Assembly: GCA_001403775.1 (NCBI GenBank)
Contig: CYUG01000011.1
Coordinates: 1 to 64,000, forward strand
Direction: 5' to 3'
DNA length: 64,000 bases
From: Dermabacter indicis
GTDB lineage: Bacteria > Actinomycetota > Actinomycetes > Actinomycetales > Dermabacteraceae
In this document: positions 45,911-54,217 of the stretch, piece by piece
How positions within the stretch are numbered: the stretch's first letter is position 1
Layout: each line of letters starts with the position of its first letter
Position numbers and translations under genes: made by a program
Notes under the pieces: generated by a model
What the model was told of the DNA's origin: nothing
Databases searched by the model: none
Seen by the model: the letters and a program-made list of their open reading frames with translations, nothing else

Positions 45911-46765
45911 ATGACATCGGAAAGCTCCCAAGACCCTCCCCGTAGCAAGCCCAAGCGCCAGCAGGCCGTGCTCACCGTCCAGGGCAAGACACAGGTGAGC
46001 AAGAACCTCGTGAGGCTCTGCCTCGGCGGCTCCGACTACGCAAAGCTCAACCGCAATGTGTGCACGGACGCATACGTCAAGCTCCTTTTGCTGCAGCCGG
46101 GGAGCGGTCTTGCCGCACCTTTCGACATGGAACGGCTGCGCGACGAAGCCCCCGAGCTTCTGCCCGCACGCCGCACGTATACGGTCCGCCAATGGGACGA
46201 TGCGAACGAACGGCTGTGGATTGACGTTGTTGTGCACAACGCTCCGGGGCAGCACGGCCTTGCATCCGACTGGGCCGCACGTGCACAAGAAGGTGACCGG
46301 ATCGCGCTCATGGGAGCTGGCGGCGGATATTCACCGAAGCCGGATGCCGATTTTCACGTCCTCGTGGGTGATCACGCAACCGTCCCGGCCATCGCCGCCG
46401 CACTGGAGGCAATGCCATCGAGCGCGCGGGGCTACGCCGTCATCCACGTCGAGGACGAAGCCGATGTCCTTGCCCTCGCTCACCCGGAAGGCATTTCGCT
46501 CGAATGGGTCGTGGGAGCGCGTGAGGGGCTGCTCGTGGCTGTCGAAACGCTTGATGTTCCGCGCGGCATCATCGAGAGGCGCGGTGTCCAGGTCTTTTGC
46601 CACGCCGAACGTGGCCTTACGAAGCAGTTGCGCGCGCATTTCGTGAAAGAGCGCGGCATTGCGCGCGAAGACATCTCGATCTCGGCGTATTGGGCGCTCG
46701 GCCGAGTAGAAGATCGCTTCCAGGCGGAAAAACGCGAAGCGATTGGTCGCATCGACCCCGATTGA
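45911..46765 (+). CDS. Siderophore-interacting (SIP) family flavoprotein
   Basis: 284 residues from the ATG at 45911, or 287 from a GTG at 45902. The FAD-binding RRTYTVRQWD is near residue 92, followed by a NADPH-binding SIP domain (HVLVGDHATVPAIAAALEAM). A C-terminal SAYWALGRVEDRFQAEKR is characteristic. It would reduce ferric siderophores in the cytosol. No siderophore transporter lies next to it; the FetB-like gene is 7.5 kb away. Confidence 0.9.
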   Translation: MTSESSQDPPRSKPKRQQAVLTVQGKTQVSKNLVRLCLGGSDYAKLNRNVCTDAYVKLLLLQPGSGLAAPFDMERLRDEAPELLPARRTYTVRQWDDANERLWIDVVVHNAPGQHGLASDWAARAQEGDRIALMGAGGGYSPKPDADFHVLVGDHATVPAIAAALEAMPSSARGYAVIHVEDEADVLALAHPEGISLEWVVGAREGLLVAVETLDVPRGIIERRGVQVFCHAERGLTKQLRAHFVKERGIAREDISISAYWALGRVEDRFQAEKREAIGRIDPD

Positions 46766-46851
46766 GGGCGGTCGGGGCGCGGCTCGCGCTCCACACCTTG
46801 GTGTTTTCCATGTCCTTGCACTGCCGAGAACATGCTGCGAAGAACAGTCGC

Positions 46852-46857
46852 TAGTCT
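46852..46857 (+). promoter_or_regulatory. Putative -10 element of the glycosylase gene
   Basis: TAGTCT, then six bases, then the ATG at 46864, with no ribosome site. Predicts a leaderless mRNA. Confidence 0.45.
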
Positions 46858-46863
46858 CGAAGC

Positions 46864-47475
46864 ATGAACAGCACAGTCACGCAGTTGCCGAGCTGGGCGA
46901 TCTCGAGCCCGCTCATGGAGAGCTACTACCTCACGGAATGGGGTGTCCCTGTAACCGATGAGACCGGCGTTTTTGAGCGTGTGAGTCTCGAGGTCTTCCA
47001 ATGCGGGCTCTCGTGGTCCACGATTCTCGGGCGCCGCGAGGCCTTCCGCGAGGTTTTTCACACCTTCGAGGTGGATCGAGTCGCAGCGATGGAGGAGAGC
47101 GACGTTGAGCGCCTCATGGGGGACCGACGGATCATTCGCAACCGTCGGAAAATCGAAGCGACCATCGGCAATGCTCGCGCCGCGCAGGCGCTTCGCGAGG
47201 AAGATACCGACCTCGCCGCACTGATCTGGAGTTACGTTCCCGAAAAGACGTACATCCCGCAGGCGCAAGAAGATATACCCTCACGCGATGAGACTTCGAC
47301 GCGGATGTCGAAGGACCTCAAAGCGCGAGGGTTCTCTTTCGTGGGGCCCACGACCTGCTTCGCACTCATGGAAGCGATAGGGGTCGTGGACACGCACCTC
47401 GTGTCGTCGCCACGGCGAGGGAGCTCAGGAGTTTTTGATTCCGACGGTTACCGTGCTCACGACGTGGCGCGATAG
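46864..47475 (+). CDS. tag: DNA-3-methyladenine glycosylase I family protein
   Basis: 203 residues. YYLTEWGVPV near residue 21, VFQCGLSWSTIL near 44, RRIIRNRRKIEA near 84 and FVGPTTCFALMEAIG near 162 match the Tag family, which removes 3-methyladenine from DNA. The His of the usual YHDxEWG is replaced by Tyr, and the C-terminal Cys of the zinc site is Ser, so the zinc clasp of E. coli Tag is missing. It may therefore be a divergent Tag relative. Confidence 0.85.
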   Translation: MNSTVTQLPSWAISSPLMESYYLTEWGVPVTDETGVFERVSLEVFQCGLSWSTILGRREAFREVFHTFEVDRVAAMEESDVERLMGDRRIIRNRRKIEATIGNARAAQALREEDTDLAALIWSYVPEKTYIPQAQEDIPSRDETSTRMSKDLKARGFSFVGPTTCFALMEAIGVVDTHLVSSPRRGSSGVFDSDGYRAHDVAR

Positions 47476-47487
47476 GGAAAGGTGAGC

Positions 47488-47841
47488 TCAGGCGGGATTC
47501 TTCGAATCGAGATCAACCTCGATGACGCCGTCGGTCACGCGCGAGGCGTACACGGGCAGGGCATACTCATCATTCGCGTAGCACTTGCCGGTTTCGAGGT
47601 CGTAGACCTCTTTGTAGATCGGGCTCGCAAGAGTCGGTCGATGGGTACCGTCGACCTCGCGATCGCCCACAATCCCGCGCGACATGACGCCCTGCTGAGT
47701 GCGCGGATCCACATTCGAGACAACGTAGATCTTGCCATCCCACGCTTTCACCACGGCGACCTGCTCGGTGCCGAAAAGTGCCGCTTCGGGCAGATCCTGG
47801 TTGATGTCGGTCTCCTTGCAGATGCTCTGCCAGTTGCTCAT
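47488..47841 (-). CDS. nirD: Nitrite reductase small subunit NirD
   Basis: 117 residues with a Rieske-like fold lacking the cluster ligands, as is normal for NirD. Matches include VDPRTQQGVMSRGIVGD near 44 and LASPIYKEVYDLETGKC near 71. It pairs with NirB in the cytosolic NADH-nitrite reductase that makes ammonium. It is on the opposite strand to nirB, unlike the usual nirBD operon. The ATG has a GAGG site. Confidence 0.93.
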   Translation of the reverse strand: MSNWQSICKETDINQDLPEAALFGTEQVAVVKAWDGKIYVVSNVDPRTQQGVMSRGIVGDREVDGTHRPTLASPIYKEVYDLETGKCYANDEYALPVYASRVTDGVIEVDLDSKNPA

Positions 47842-47927
47842 GGGGTGTCCTCGCTTGTCGGGTCAAGTGGCGGGCAAAATTGTTGGCGGGGGAGTGTGAC
47901 CAATACGGTGCCTGGCCTGCGGCTTCA

Positions 47928-47941
47928 CGGACCAAAGTCCC
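47928..47941. promoter_or_regulatory. DosR-box-like palindrome in the nirD-nirB spacer
   Basis: CGGACCAAAGTCCC matches the known mycobacterial DosR/DevR core GGGACTWWAGTCCC at 12 of 14 positions. It is 87 bases upstream of nirD and 132 upstream of nirB. A second GGGACT half-site follows at 47945-47950. A regulator of this type is not in the window, so the link is inference. Confidence 0.4.
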
Positions 47942-48072
47942 TCCCGGGACTCGTGTGGGTGGGCGCGAAATACCCCTCGCTCGTGTCCCTCCACTGTACT
48001 CGAAAACGGGGCCCGATTTTGTGTAGGGTGAGAGCTACGTCTACACCCCTAAGCCTTGAAGTAGGAGCTGCC

Positions 48073-50781
48073 GTGAGCACTACCGACGTTGCCCCCAACT
48101 CTGAAGCCGCTAGCGAGGACACTCTCGTCAAGCACGTCGTTGTCGTAGGTGGCGGCCCCGCCGCCCAGCGCTTCGCCGAAACGATGCAGGCGCGCGATAA
48201 AGCCGGCGCCTACAAGATCACCGTGATCTCCGAAGAAAAGGTCGAACCCTACGATCGTGTCAACCTCGCGAAGCGCTGGGACAAGAGCTACGACCTGACC
48301 CTCGGCGACCGCTCGCTTTGGGAGGATCCGCATATCGACCTGCGCCTCGGCGATCGCGTGAATTCGATTGATACCGAATCGAAGCTCGTGCGCACATCCA
48401 CCGGCACCGTGTACGGCTACGACGAGCTCGTGCTTGCGACCGGCTCAAACGCCTTCACTCCGCCGATTAACGGTTGGGACACCAAGGGTGTGTTCGTGTA
48501 CCGCACCGTTGACGACGTCGACGGCATGAGCGCGACCGTCGAGGGGCTCAAGAACGATGAGAAGCGCACGGGCAAGGCGGTCGTTCTCGGTGGCGGTCTA
48601 CTCGGCCTCGAGGCCGCCGGTGGTCTCGCGGCCGAAGGCTACGAAGTGCACCTCGTTGAGCTTGCGGGCTGGCTCATGCCCTCGCAGCTTGACGAAGGCG
48701 GCGGCAACCTTCTCAACCGCCTCATTGAACAGCGCGGCATCGTGCTGCACACGGGCGTGAGCCTCGAGCAGGTGCTGCCCCGCGTCGAATACCGCAAGGG
48801 CAATACCGCTGACGAAGAGGCGATTAATGCCGCCGCCTCCAACGTGCGTGGCGTCAAGCTTTCCGACGGCACCGAACTCGACGCCGACCTCGTGTGCCTC
48901 GCCGTCGGTATCCGCCCCCGCGACGAGCTCGGCAAGGTCAACGGCTTCGAAATGGGCCCGCGCGGCGGCATTATGGTCGGCCAGGATTGCCGCACCTCGG
49001 TTGAACACGTCTGGGCAATCGGCGAATGTGCCGCCATGGAAGGCCGCACGATCGGCCTCGTGGCCCCCGCCAACACGATGGCCGAGGTCGTTGCCGACCA
49101 GCTCCTCGGCGGCGAGAAGCTCTTCGGCGAAATCGACGGATCGACCAAGCTCAAGCTTTCGGGCATCGATGTCGCAAGCTTCGGCGATGCGAAGGGCGCC
49201 GAGAAGGACTCGCTCGACGTGGTGTACGCCGATCCCACGCGTGGCATCTATCAGCGCCTCGTGATGAGCCCCGATGCAGCCGTTCTCCGCGGCGGCATCC
49301 TCGTGGGCGACGCTTCGAACTACTCGACGCTTCGCGCGTACATCGGCCGTGAGCTTCCGGGAGATCCGGCGGCGTACCTTGCAGCCGGCGGCGGCGAAGT
49401 TCCCGATTCCGGCGACATGCCCGACGACGTCATCGTCTGCTCGTGCAACAACATCTCCGCGGGCACCATCAAGGCAGCGATCAACGGTGAGGGAGAATTC
49501 GCCGAAGCGTGCCACGATATTCCGTCGATCAAGGCCTCGACGACCGCCGGCACGCAGTGCGGCTCGTGCGTCCCGCTTTTGACCAAGATTCTCGGCAACG
49601 AGCTCGCGAAGTCCGGTATCGCAATGTCGCGCGGCCTCTGCGAGCACTTCTCGATGCCGCGTGCCGAGCTGTTCCAGATCGTGAAGGAGCATGACCTCAA
49701 GAGCTTCCCCGAGGTCATTGGCCGCTACGGCAAGGGCAACGGTTGTGACGTGTGTAAGCCCGTCGTCGCCTCGATTCTTGCGTCGCTCCGCGACGACTAC
49801 ATCCTCGGCAAGGGCCTCCAGGAACTGCAGGACACGAACGATCGCTTCATCGCGAACATGCAGAAGGACGGCACCTACTCGGTGATCCCGCGCATGCCCG
49901 GCGGCGAAGTGAAGCCCGAAGCCCTCGTGGTGCTCGCTGAAGTCGCACGCGACTTCAACCTCTACACGAAGATCACGGGTGCACAGCGCATCGGTCTTTT
50001 CGGCGCACGTCTCGAGCAGCTCCCGAATATTTGGACCCGCCTCGTCGAGGCCGGCTTTGAATCGGGCCAGGCCTACGGCAAGAGCCTCCGCGCCGTCAAG
50101 AGCTGCGTGGGTACGGATTGGTGCCGCTTCGGCCAGCAGGACTCGGTGGGCATGGCCGTGCTCCTCGAGAACCGCTACAAAGGTCTTCGCTCACCACACA
50201 AGTTCAAGCTGGGCGTTTCGGGCTGCGCACGCGAATGTGCGGAGGCCCGCGGCAAGGACATCGGCGTGATCGCGACCGACAAGGGCTGGAACCTCTACGT
50301 TGGCGGCAACGGCGGCTTCACGCCGCGCCACGCGGACGAGTTCGCGCACGACCTGAGCGACGAAGAGCTCGTGAAGTACGTTGACCGCTTCCTCATGTAC
50401 TACATCTCGGATGCCGACAAGCTCCAGCGCACGGCGTCGTGGGTGGACGCACGCGGCATCGACCACGTCAAGGAAGCCGTGCTCGAGGATTCGCTCGGCA
50501 TGGGCGAGCAGTGGGAACACGAGATGCAGAAGTTCGTGGACAACCACAAGGACGAGTGGGTCGAGGCCGTCAAGGATCCCGAGAAGCTCTCGCGCTTCCG
50601 CTCGTTCATCAACGCTCCCGAGACTCCGGATCCGCTGTTTGCGCGTATGCCGATGCGCGACCAGAACCGTCCGGCGACGCTAGAGGAGCGCGAGCAGGTG
50701 CTCATCTCCGGCCCGGTGATTTCCTTCCGCGACGCGCACGGCCAGGAGGTTCCCGCCGAGCAGGTCCTCGAGCGCCAGTAA
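48073..50781 (+). CDS. nirB: Nitrite reductase large subunit NirB
   Basis: 902 residues. FAD/NADH-binding domains come first (VVVVGGGPAAQRFAETM near 22 and AVVLGGGLLGLEAAGG near 172). BFD-type [2Fe-2S] regions follow (VIVCSCNNISAG near 454 with TQCGSC, then CDVCKP near 558). The siroheme/[4Fe-4S] domain has CVGTDWC near 678 and SGCAREC near 715, giving the CX5C and CX3C ligands. Reduces nitrite to ammonium in the cytosol. The GTG at 48073 has GGAG upstream; a longer frame back to 47482 runs antisense to nirD and is rejected. Confidence 0.96.
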   Translation: MSTTDVAPNSEAASEDTLVKHVVVVGGGPAAQRFAETMQARDKAGAYKITVISEEKVEPYDRVNLAKRWDKSYDLTLGDRSLWEDPHIDLRLGDRVNSIDTESKLVRTSTGTVYGYDELVLATGSNAFTPPINGWDTKGVFVYRTVDDVDGMSATVEGLKNDEKRTGKAVVLGGGLLGLEAAGGLAAEGYEVHLVELAGWLMPSQLDEGGGNLLNRLIEQRGIVLHTGVSLEQVLPRVEYRKGNTADEEAINAAASNVRGVKLSDGTELDADLVCLAVGIRPRDELGKVNGFEMGPRGGIMVGQDCRTSVEHVWAIGECAAMEGRTIGLVAPANTMAEVVADQLLGGEKLFGEIDGSTKLKLSGIDVASFGDAKGAEKDSLDVVYADPTRGIYQRLVMSPDAAVLRGGILVGDASNYSTLRAYIGRELPGDPAAYLAAGGGEVPDSGDMPDDVIVCSCNNISAGTIKAAINGEGEFAEACHDIPSIKASTTAGTQCGSCVPLLTKILGNELAKSGIAMSRGLCEHFSMPRAELFQIVKEHDLKSFPEVIGRYGKGNGCDVCKPVVASILASLRDDYILGKGLQELQDTNDRFIANMQKDGTYSVIPRMPGGEVKPEALVVLAEVARDFNLYTKITGAQRIGLFGARLEQLPNIWTRLVEAGFESGQAYGKSLRAVKSCVGTDWCRFGQQDSVGMAVLLENRYKGLRSPHKFKLGVSGCARECAEARGKDIGVIATDKGWNLYVGGNGGFTPRHADEFAHDLSDEELVKYVDRFLMYYISDADKLQRTASWVDARGIDHVKEAVLEDSLGMGEQWEHEMQKFVDNHKDEWVEAVKDPEKLSRFRSFINAPETPDPLFARMPMRDQNRPATLEEREQVLISGPVISFRDAHGQEVPAEQVLERQ

Positions 50782-50785
50782 CTTC

Positions 50786-51874
50786 GTGAAGGCTTCCGAC
50801 CTCTCAGTTGCACACCGGTGGCGGGGCCGTGTCGTTGATCTTACTGATCACCGCGGCCCCGCCTGCTGGCGTGCGGCGCAAGCGCTTGCGCTCGAGGGTG
50901 CGACGGCATACGTAGGGAGTGCGGACCCTCAGAACCGCGTGCGATCTTTCGATGAGCTTGCGAAAGAGCGCGGCCTCGAGCACCTTGCCCTCCAATGGGC
51001 GGCGGAGCCTCGTGGGGAGATCAGTTCCGACGCTTGCCCGCCACACGCCGAAAAGATCGAGCTCAATGATGGCGAGGAACCGTCGGGTACGAGCGAGAAC
51101 CCTACCGGTGATGTGACGCTCGTGGGCGGTGGTCCCGGTGACCCAAACCTGCTCACCGTCGCCGCTCTCACGGCGATTGCGCATGCCGATGTTGTTCTTC
51201 TCGACCGGCTTGGCATCGCGCTCAACGTCGTTGATCTCGCCCCCGGCGCGCTCGTGATCGATGTGGGGAAGGCCCCCGGGCGCCACAAGATGTCCCAGGG
51301 CGCGATTAACGAGACGATGCTCGCGTTCGCGCGCGCAGGGGCACGGGTTGTGCGGCTCAAAGGCGGAGACCCGTTCATTTTTGGCCGCGGCGGTGAAGAA
51401 TGGCGTTTCCTCGCCGAACGCGGCATTCGCGTGAGCGTTGTTCCGGGCCTTACGAGTGCCTTGAGCGTTCCCGCACGCGCCGGAGTCTCCGCAACCTATC
51501 GCGAGGTCACGCGCGCGGTCACGATCATTTCGGGCCACCAGCCATTCAACCAGGCAGAGCTCTCAGCTCTCGTTGCTCTCGGAAGCACAATCGTGATCCT
51601 CATGGGAGTCGCGACCTTCCCCTCAACCGTCGCGGGGCTCCGCGAGGCTGGCCTCCCCGATTCCACGGGCGTCGCGCTCCTCGAGCAGGGATACACCGCA
51701 CATGAGCGGCACACCTTTGCGACCCTCGGCACCGCGATCGAAGACGCCCGCTCGAGAGGCGTATCGAATCCCGCGATCATCGTGATTGGCGACGTCGTGA
51801 ATGTCAGGGAAGTATCGGCAGAAATCACCAACGTCCACGCGGGTAGCCCCGGCGAAAGAGAGAAACTCCCGTGA
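50786..51874 (+). CDS. cobA: Uroporphyrinogen-III C-methyltransferase with odd N-terminus
   Basis: 362 residues. Makes precorrin-2 for siroheme. Residues about 110-345 are the SUMT domain: VGGGPGDPNLLTVAALTAIA near 112, RLKGGDPFIFGRGGEE near 191 and VPGLTSALSVPARAGV near 218. The first ~100 residues are extra. They resemble the start of a CysG-type NAD-binding domain, but the glycine motif is lost. It begins five bases after nirB, so it is in the nirB operon and would supply siroheme to NirB. Confidence 0.92.
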   Translation: MKASDLSVAHRWRGRVVDLTDHRGPACWRAAQALALEGATAYVGSADPQNRVRSFDELAKERGLEHLALQWAAEPRGEISSDACPPHAEKIELNDGEEPSGTSENPTGDVTLVGGGPGDPNLLTVAALTAIAHADVVLLDRLGIALNVVDLAPGALVIDVGKAPGRHKMSQGAINETMLAFARAGARVVRLKGGDPFIFGRGGEEWRFLAERGIRVSVVPGLTSALSVPARAGVSATYREVTRAVTIISGHQPFNQAELSALVALGSTIVILMGVATFPSTVAGLREAGLPDSTGVALLEQGYTAHERHTFATLGTAIEDARSRGVSNPAIIVIGDVVNVREVSAEITNVHAGSPGEREKLP

Positions 51875-52716
51875 ACACTCCTGATCCGACCAAGGCGACC
51901 GCATCGCACGAGCGCCCGCTCCAGGGCCTACGTGTGGCGGTGACCGCCCAACGCCGCGCCGACGATCAAATCGCCGCCCTTGAGCGCGCAGGTGCGAGCG
52001 CAGTGCATGCCGCGACGATGCGGATCGTCCCGGTCGAAGATGATGCCGCACTGATCGACGAAACACGCGCGTTGCTCGACGCTGCCCCGCCAACCTTTTT
52101 CGTGACGACCGGGCAGGGCATCAACTCGTGGCTCCAGATCCTCGAGGAGCCTCTCAAGCAGCAGGTCCTCGACTACCTCGCCTCAACAAAGATCATTTGT
52201 CGCGGCGCCAAGGGCCGCGGCGCCGTGCGCAAGTGGGGGCTCCCCGACGCGCCGAGCAGCGAGAAGGAAACGAGTACCTCGATGGTGAAGCTCGCGCTCG
52301 GTCTGGGTATTGCCGATGGCCCCGTAGGTCTGCAGCGCCACGGCTATGTCCCCGAAAAGGCACTCGCGCCGCTCGGCGAACGCGACGTTTACGTTGTCGC
52401 GCCGTATCGATGGGAACTCGCGGAAGATCTCACGCCCGTATCCAACCTTGTCACCAGCATCATCGCTCGTGAGGTCGATGCCGTGACGTTCACGGCAGCG
52501 CCAGCAGTCGTTGCCCTGTTCGAGGTCGCGAACGAGATGGGTGTTCGCACGCAACTCCTCGAGGCACTCGGAAACGAGGTGCGCCCGGTTGCCGTCGGAC
52601 ACGTGACCGCCGAGCCGCTCGAAGATGAAGGTCTCGCGCCGCTTTACCCCGAGCGCGAAAGGCTCGGGGCGATGGTCAAGCTCATGGGGGAGAAGCTCAA
52701 CCCTCGCGAGAACTGA
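51871..52716 (+). CDS. hemD: Uroporphyrinogen-III synthase family protein
   Basis: 281 residues of the HemD (HEM4) type, with a two-lobed fold inferred from RVAVTAQRRADDQIAALERAGA near 22 and VDAVTFTAAPAVVALFEVA near 203. It cyclises hydroxymethylbilane to uroporphyrinogen III, the substrate of CobA. The GTG overlaps the cobA stop. Its 3' end overlaps sirB by 20 bases on the other strand. A second hemD for heme may exist elsewhere. Confidence 0.88.
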   Translation: MNTPDPTKATASHERPLQGLRVAVTAQRRADDQIAALERAGASAVHAATMRIVPVEDDAALIDETRALLDAAPPTFFVTTGQGINSWLQILEEPLKQQVLDYLASTKIICRGAKGRGAVRKWGLPDAPSSEKETSTSMVKLALGLGIADGPVGLQRHGYVPEKALAPLGERDVYVVAPYRWELAEDLTPVSNLVTSIIAREVDAVTFTAAPAVVALFEVANEMGVRTQLLEALGNEVRPVAVGHVTAEPLEDEGLAPLYPERERLGAMVKLMGEKLNPREN

Positions 52717-53419
52717 GCGTTCTCAGCGCGCTTTCGTAACGAGCCGCGACGAGCGGGGCGAGGGCGTCGCCCAGATGGTCGAGCACGACCCAGCCCGCAT
52801 GCTCCGCGCGCTCACGAGCCTTATCGAGCAAAAGCCCCGGCGCAGCGAACAGGGGGAGAACCGTGCCCGGCGCTTCGGCGCTCTCGAGTCGGTCATTCAG
52901 GCGTGGGGCGCACGTCGCGAATCGCGCATGCACATCCCTGCCTATACGCGCCGCAAGGGTCGTGGCGAGCGACTCAACGGCGTCGTTCGCTCCGGGACGC
53001 GAGGAACCCACCGCGAGAAGAACGATCTCGCCGTGCGATTTTTCGTTTTCGCCACGCCTAAGGTGGGAGGCGAGCACCTCCGCAAGGTCCTCGCCCGTAC
53101 CGATCACGCCAGCCTGCGTAAACGCGAGGCCATGGGCGCCCTTTGCCTCACGAAGCACGTTCGGGGCGTCCTCGGTGGCGTGGTAGGCCTCGGTGAAAAG
53201 CAGCGGCACGGCGATCGCGCAGGAGTGGCCCAGGTCAGCAAGCATTCCCGCCACCTCGGAGATCGACGGCGAAGCGAAATCCTCAAGGTAGGCCGCATGG
53301 GCCTCGACCCCAAGCATTGCGCCGGCAGCTGCCACGAGGGATTCGGTTGCCGCTGCGGCGGCAGGGTTACGGCTTCCGTGGGCAATGCCCACAAGGGCGG
53401 GGGCGGCACTTTTTGTCAT
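52697..53419 (-). CDS. sirB: Sirohydrochlorin chelatase family protein
   Basis: 240 residues of the CbiX/SirB class. LVGIAHGSRNPAA at the N-terminus carries the metal-binding His, IAVPLLFTEAYHATEDAP has a second His, and a repeated half begins at LLAVGSSRPGAND. It would insert Fe into sirohydrochlorin to give siroheme for NirB. The ATG is preceded by TAGGGT and six bases, so it may be leaderless. It is convergent with hemD. Confidence 0.9.
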   Translation of the reverse strand: MTKSAAPALVGIAHGSRNPAAAAATESLVAAAGAMLGVEAHAAYLEDFASPSISEVAGMLADLGHSCAIAVPLLFTEAYHATEDAPNVLREAKGAHGLAFTQAGVIGTGEDLAEVLASHLRRGENEKSHGEIVLLAVGSSRPGANDAVESLATTLAARIGRDVHARFATCAPRLNDRLESAEAPGTVLPLFAAPGLLLDKARERAEHAGWVVLDHLGDALAPLVAARYESALRTLSSREG

Positions 53420-53425
53420 GCAAAA

Positions 53426-53431
53426 ACCCTA
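53426..53431 (-). promoter_or_regulatory. Putative -10 element of sirB (leaderless)
   Basis: On the minus strand TAGGGT is followed by six bases (TTTTGC) and the ATG at 53419. No ribosome site is present. Confidence 0.45.
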
Positions 53432-53440
53432 CCCGAGGTG

Positions 53441-54202
53441 CTATTTCTTCTCGCTTTCGGCACGCGCAGGTCGGCCATTCGCTACGGGGTCCGAGCCCCA
53501 CATCACGAGGGCCGCGGCGATCGTGCCCGTTGCCATGATGCCCGCGAGCACGAGGAGCTGGAACCGCCCAGCCTCGAGTGGCGAAGCCCCAGCGAATACC
53601 GCACCGACGAATGCCCCGGGCATCGTCACGATACCCGTCACGCGCGTTTGATCGACGTTAGGGATGAGCGCCTCGCTCATGGCTCTCGAGGCAATCGGGC
53701 GCACCGCCCGGCGATTTGTCGCACCGAGCGCGAGCCACCCCTCAATCTCGCCCCAGTGTTCAGCCGAATCTTGCGCGAGGCGGCGACCTGAGAGCGTCAC
53801 GATGCTCATCGCGTTTCCCGTAATGATGCCGCCGAACGCGAGCAGGTTTTGGCCCGTGAACTCCAGCGCCCTCGTGAGAAACACGGCGAGAACGGAAACT
53901 GCAACTGCGGCTGCCATTGACACCGCCACGAGAAGAACCGTGTGCCTGTCGGCGCCGAGACGTTTCGAGGAGGTCCAAATCCCGAAGCCAAGCATCACGA
54001 GGAGCGCAAGAAACACATAGCCGATATGGGTAATCGCGAGGCTAAGAACGCTCGCGAGGATCGCGAGCTGCACAAGCGCTCGCAAAAGCGCGACGGCGGG
54101 ATCAGCCCACTGGTCCACTCCCCACACGCGCCTGAGCACGAGCGTGAGGGCGAGGCACAGTGCGAGAGCCAGCGCGGTCGTGATGAGAGCCGATGTGCTC
54201 AT
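53441..54202 (-). CDS. FetB-like (UPF0014) ABC-type permease
   Basis: 253 residues with about seven membrane helices. ALLRALVQLAILASVLSLA near 43, MAAAVAVSVLAVFLTRALEF and NAMSIVTLSGRRLAQD near 130 match the UPF0014/FetB family, the permease of an iron exporter. No ATPase gene (FetA) is adjacent. It begins 15 bases after metG, so it is probably transcribed with it. Substrate is not shown by sequence. Confidence 0.85.
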   Translation of the reverse strand: MSTSALITTALALALCLALTLVLRRVWGVDQWADPAVALLRALVQLAILASVLSLAITHIGYVFLALLVMLGFGIWTSSKRLGADRHTVLLVAVSMAAAVAVSVLAVFLTRALEFTGQNLLAFGGIITGNAMSIVTLSGRRLAQDSAEHWGEIEGWLALGATNRRAVRPIASRAMSEALIPNVDQTRVTGIVTMPGAFVGAVFAGASPLEAGRFQLLVLAGIMATGTIAAALVMWGSDPVANGRPARAESEKK

Positions 54203-54217
54203 GCGGCGCCCTCGACA

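Noticed and set aside
47482-48072. Upstream extension of the nirB frame by about 197 codons
   Set aside because: It runs antisense to nirD and across the promoter region. NirB begins normally at the GTG at 48073 with a ribosome site.
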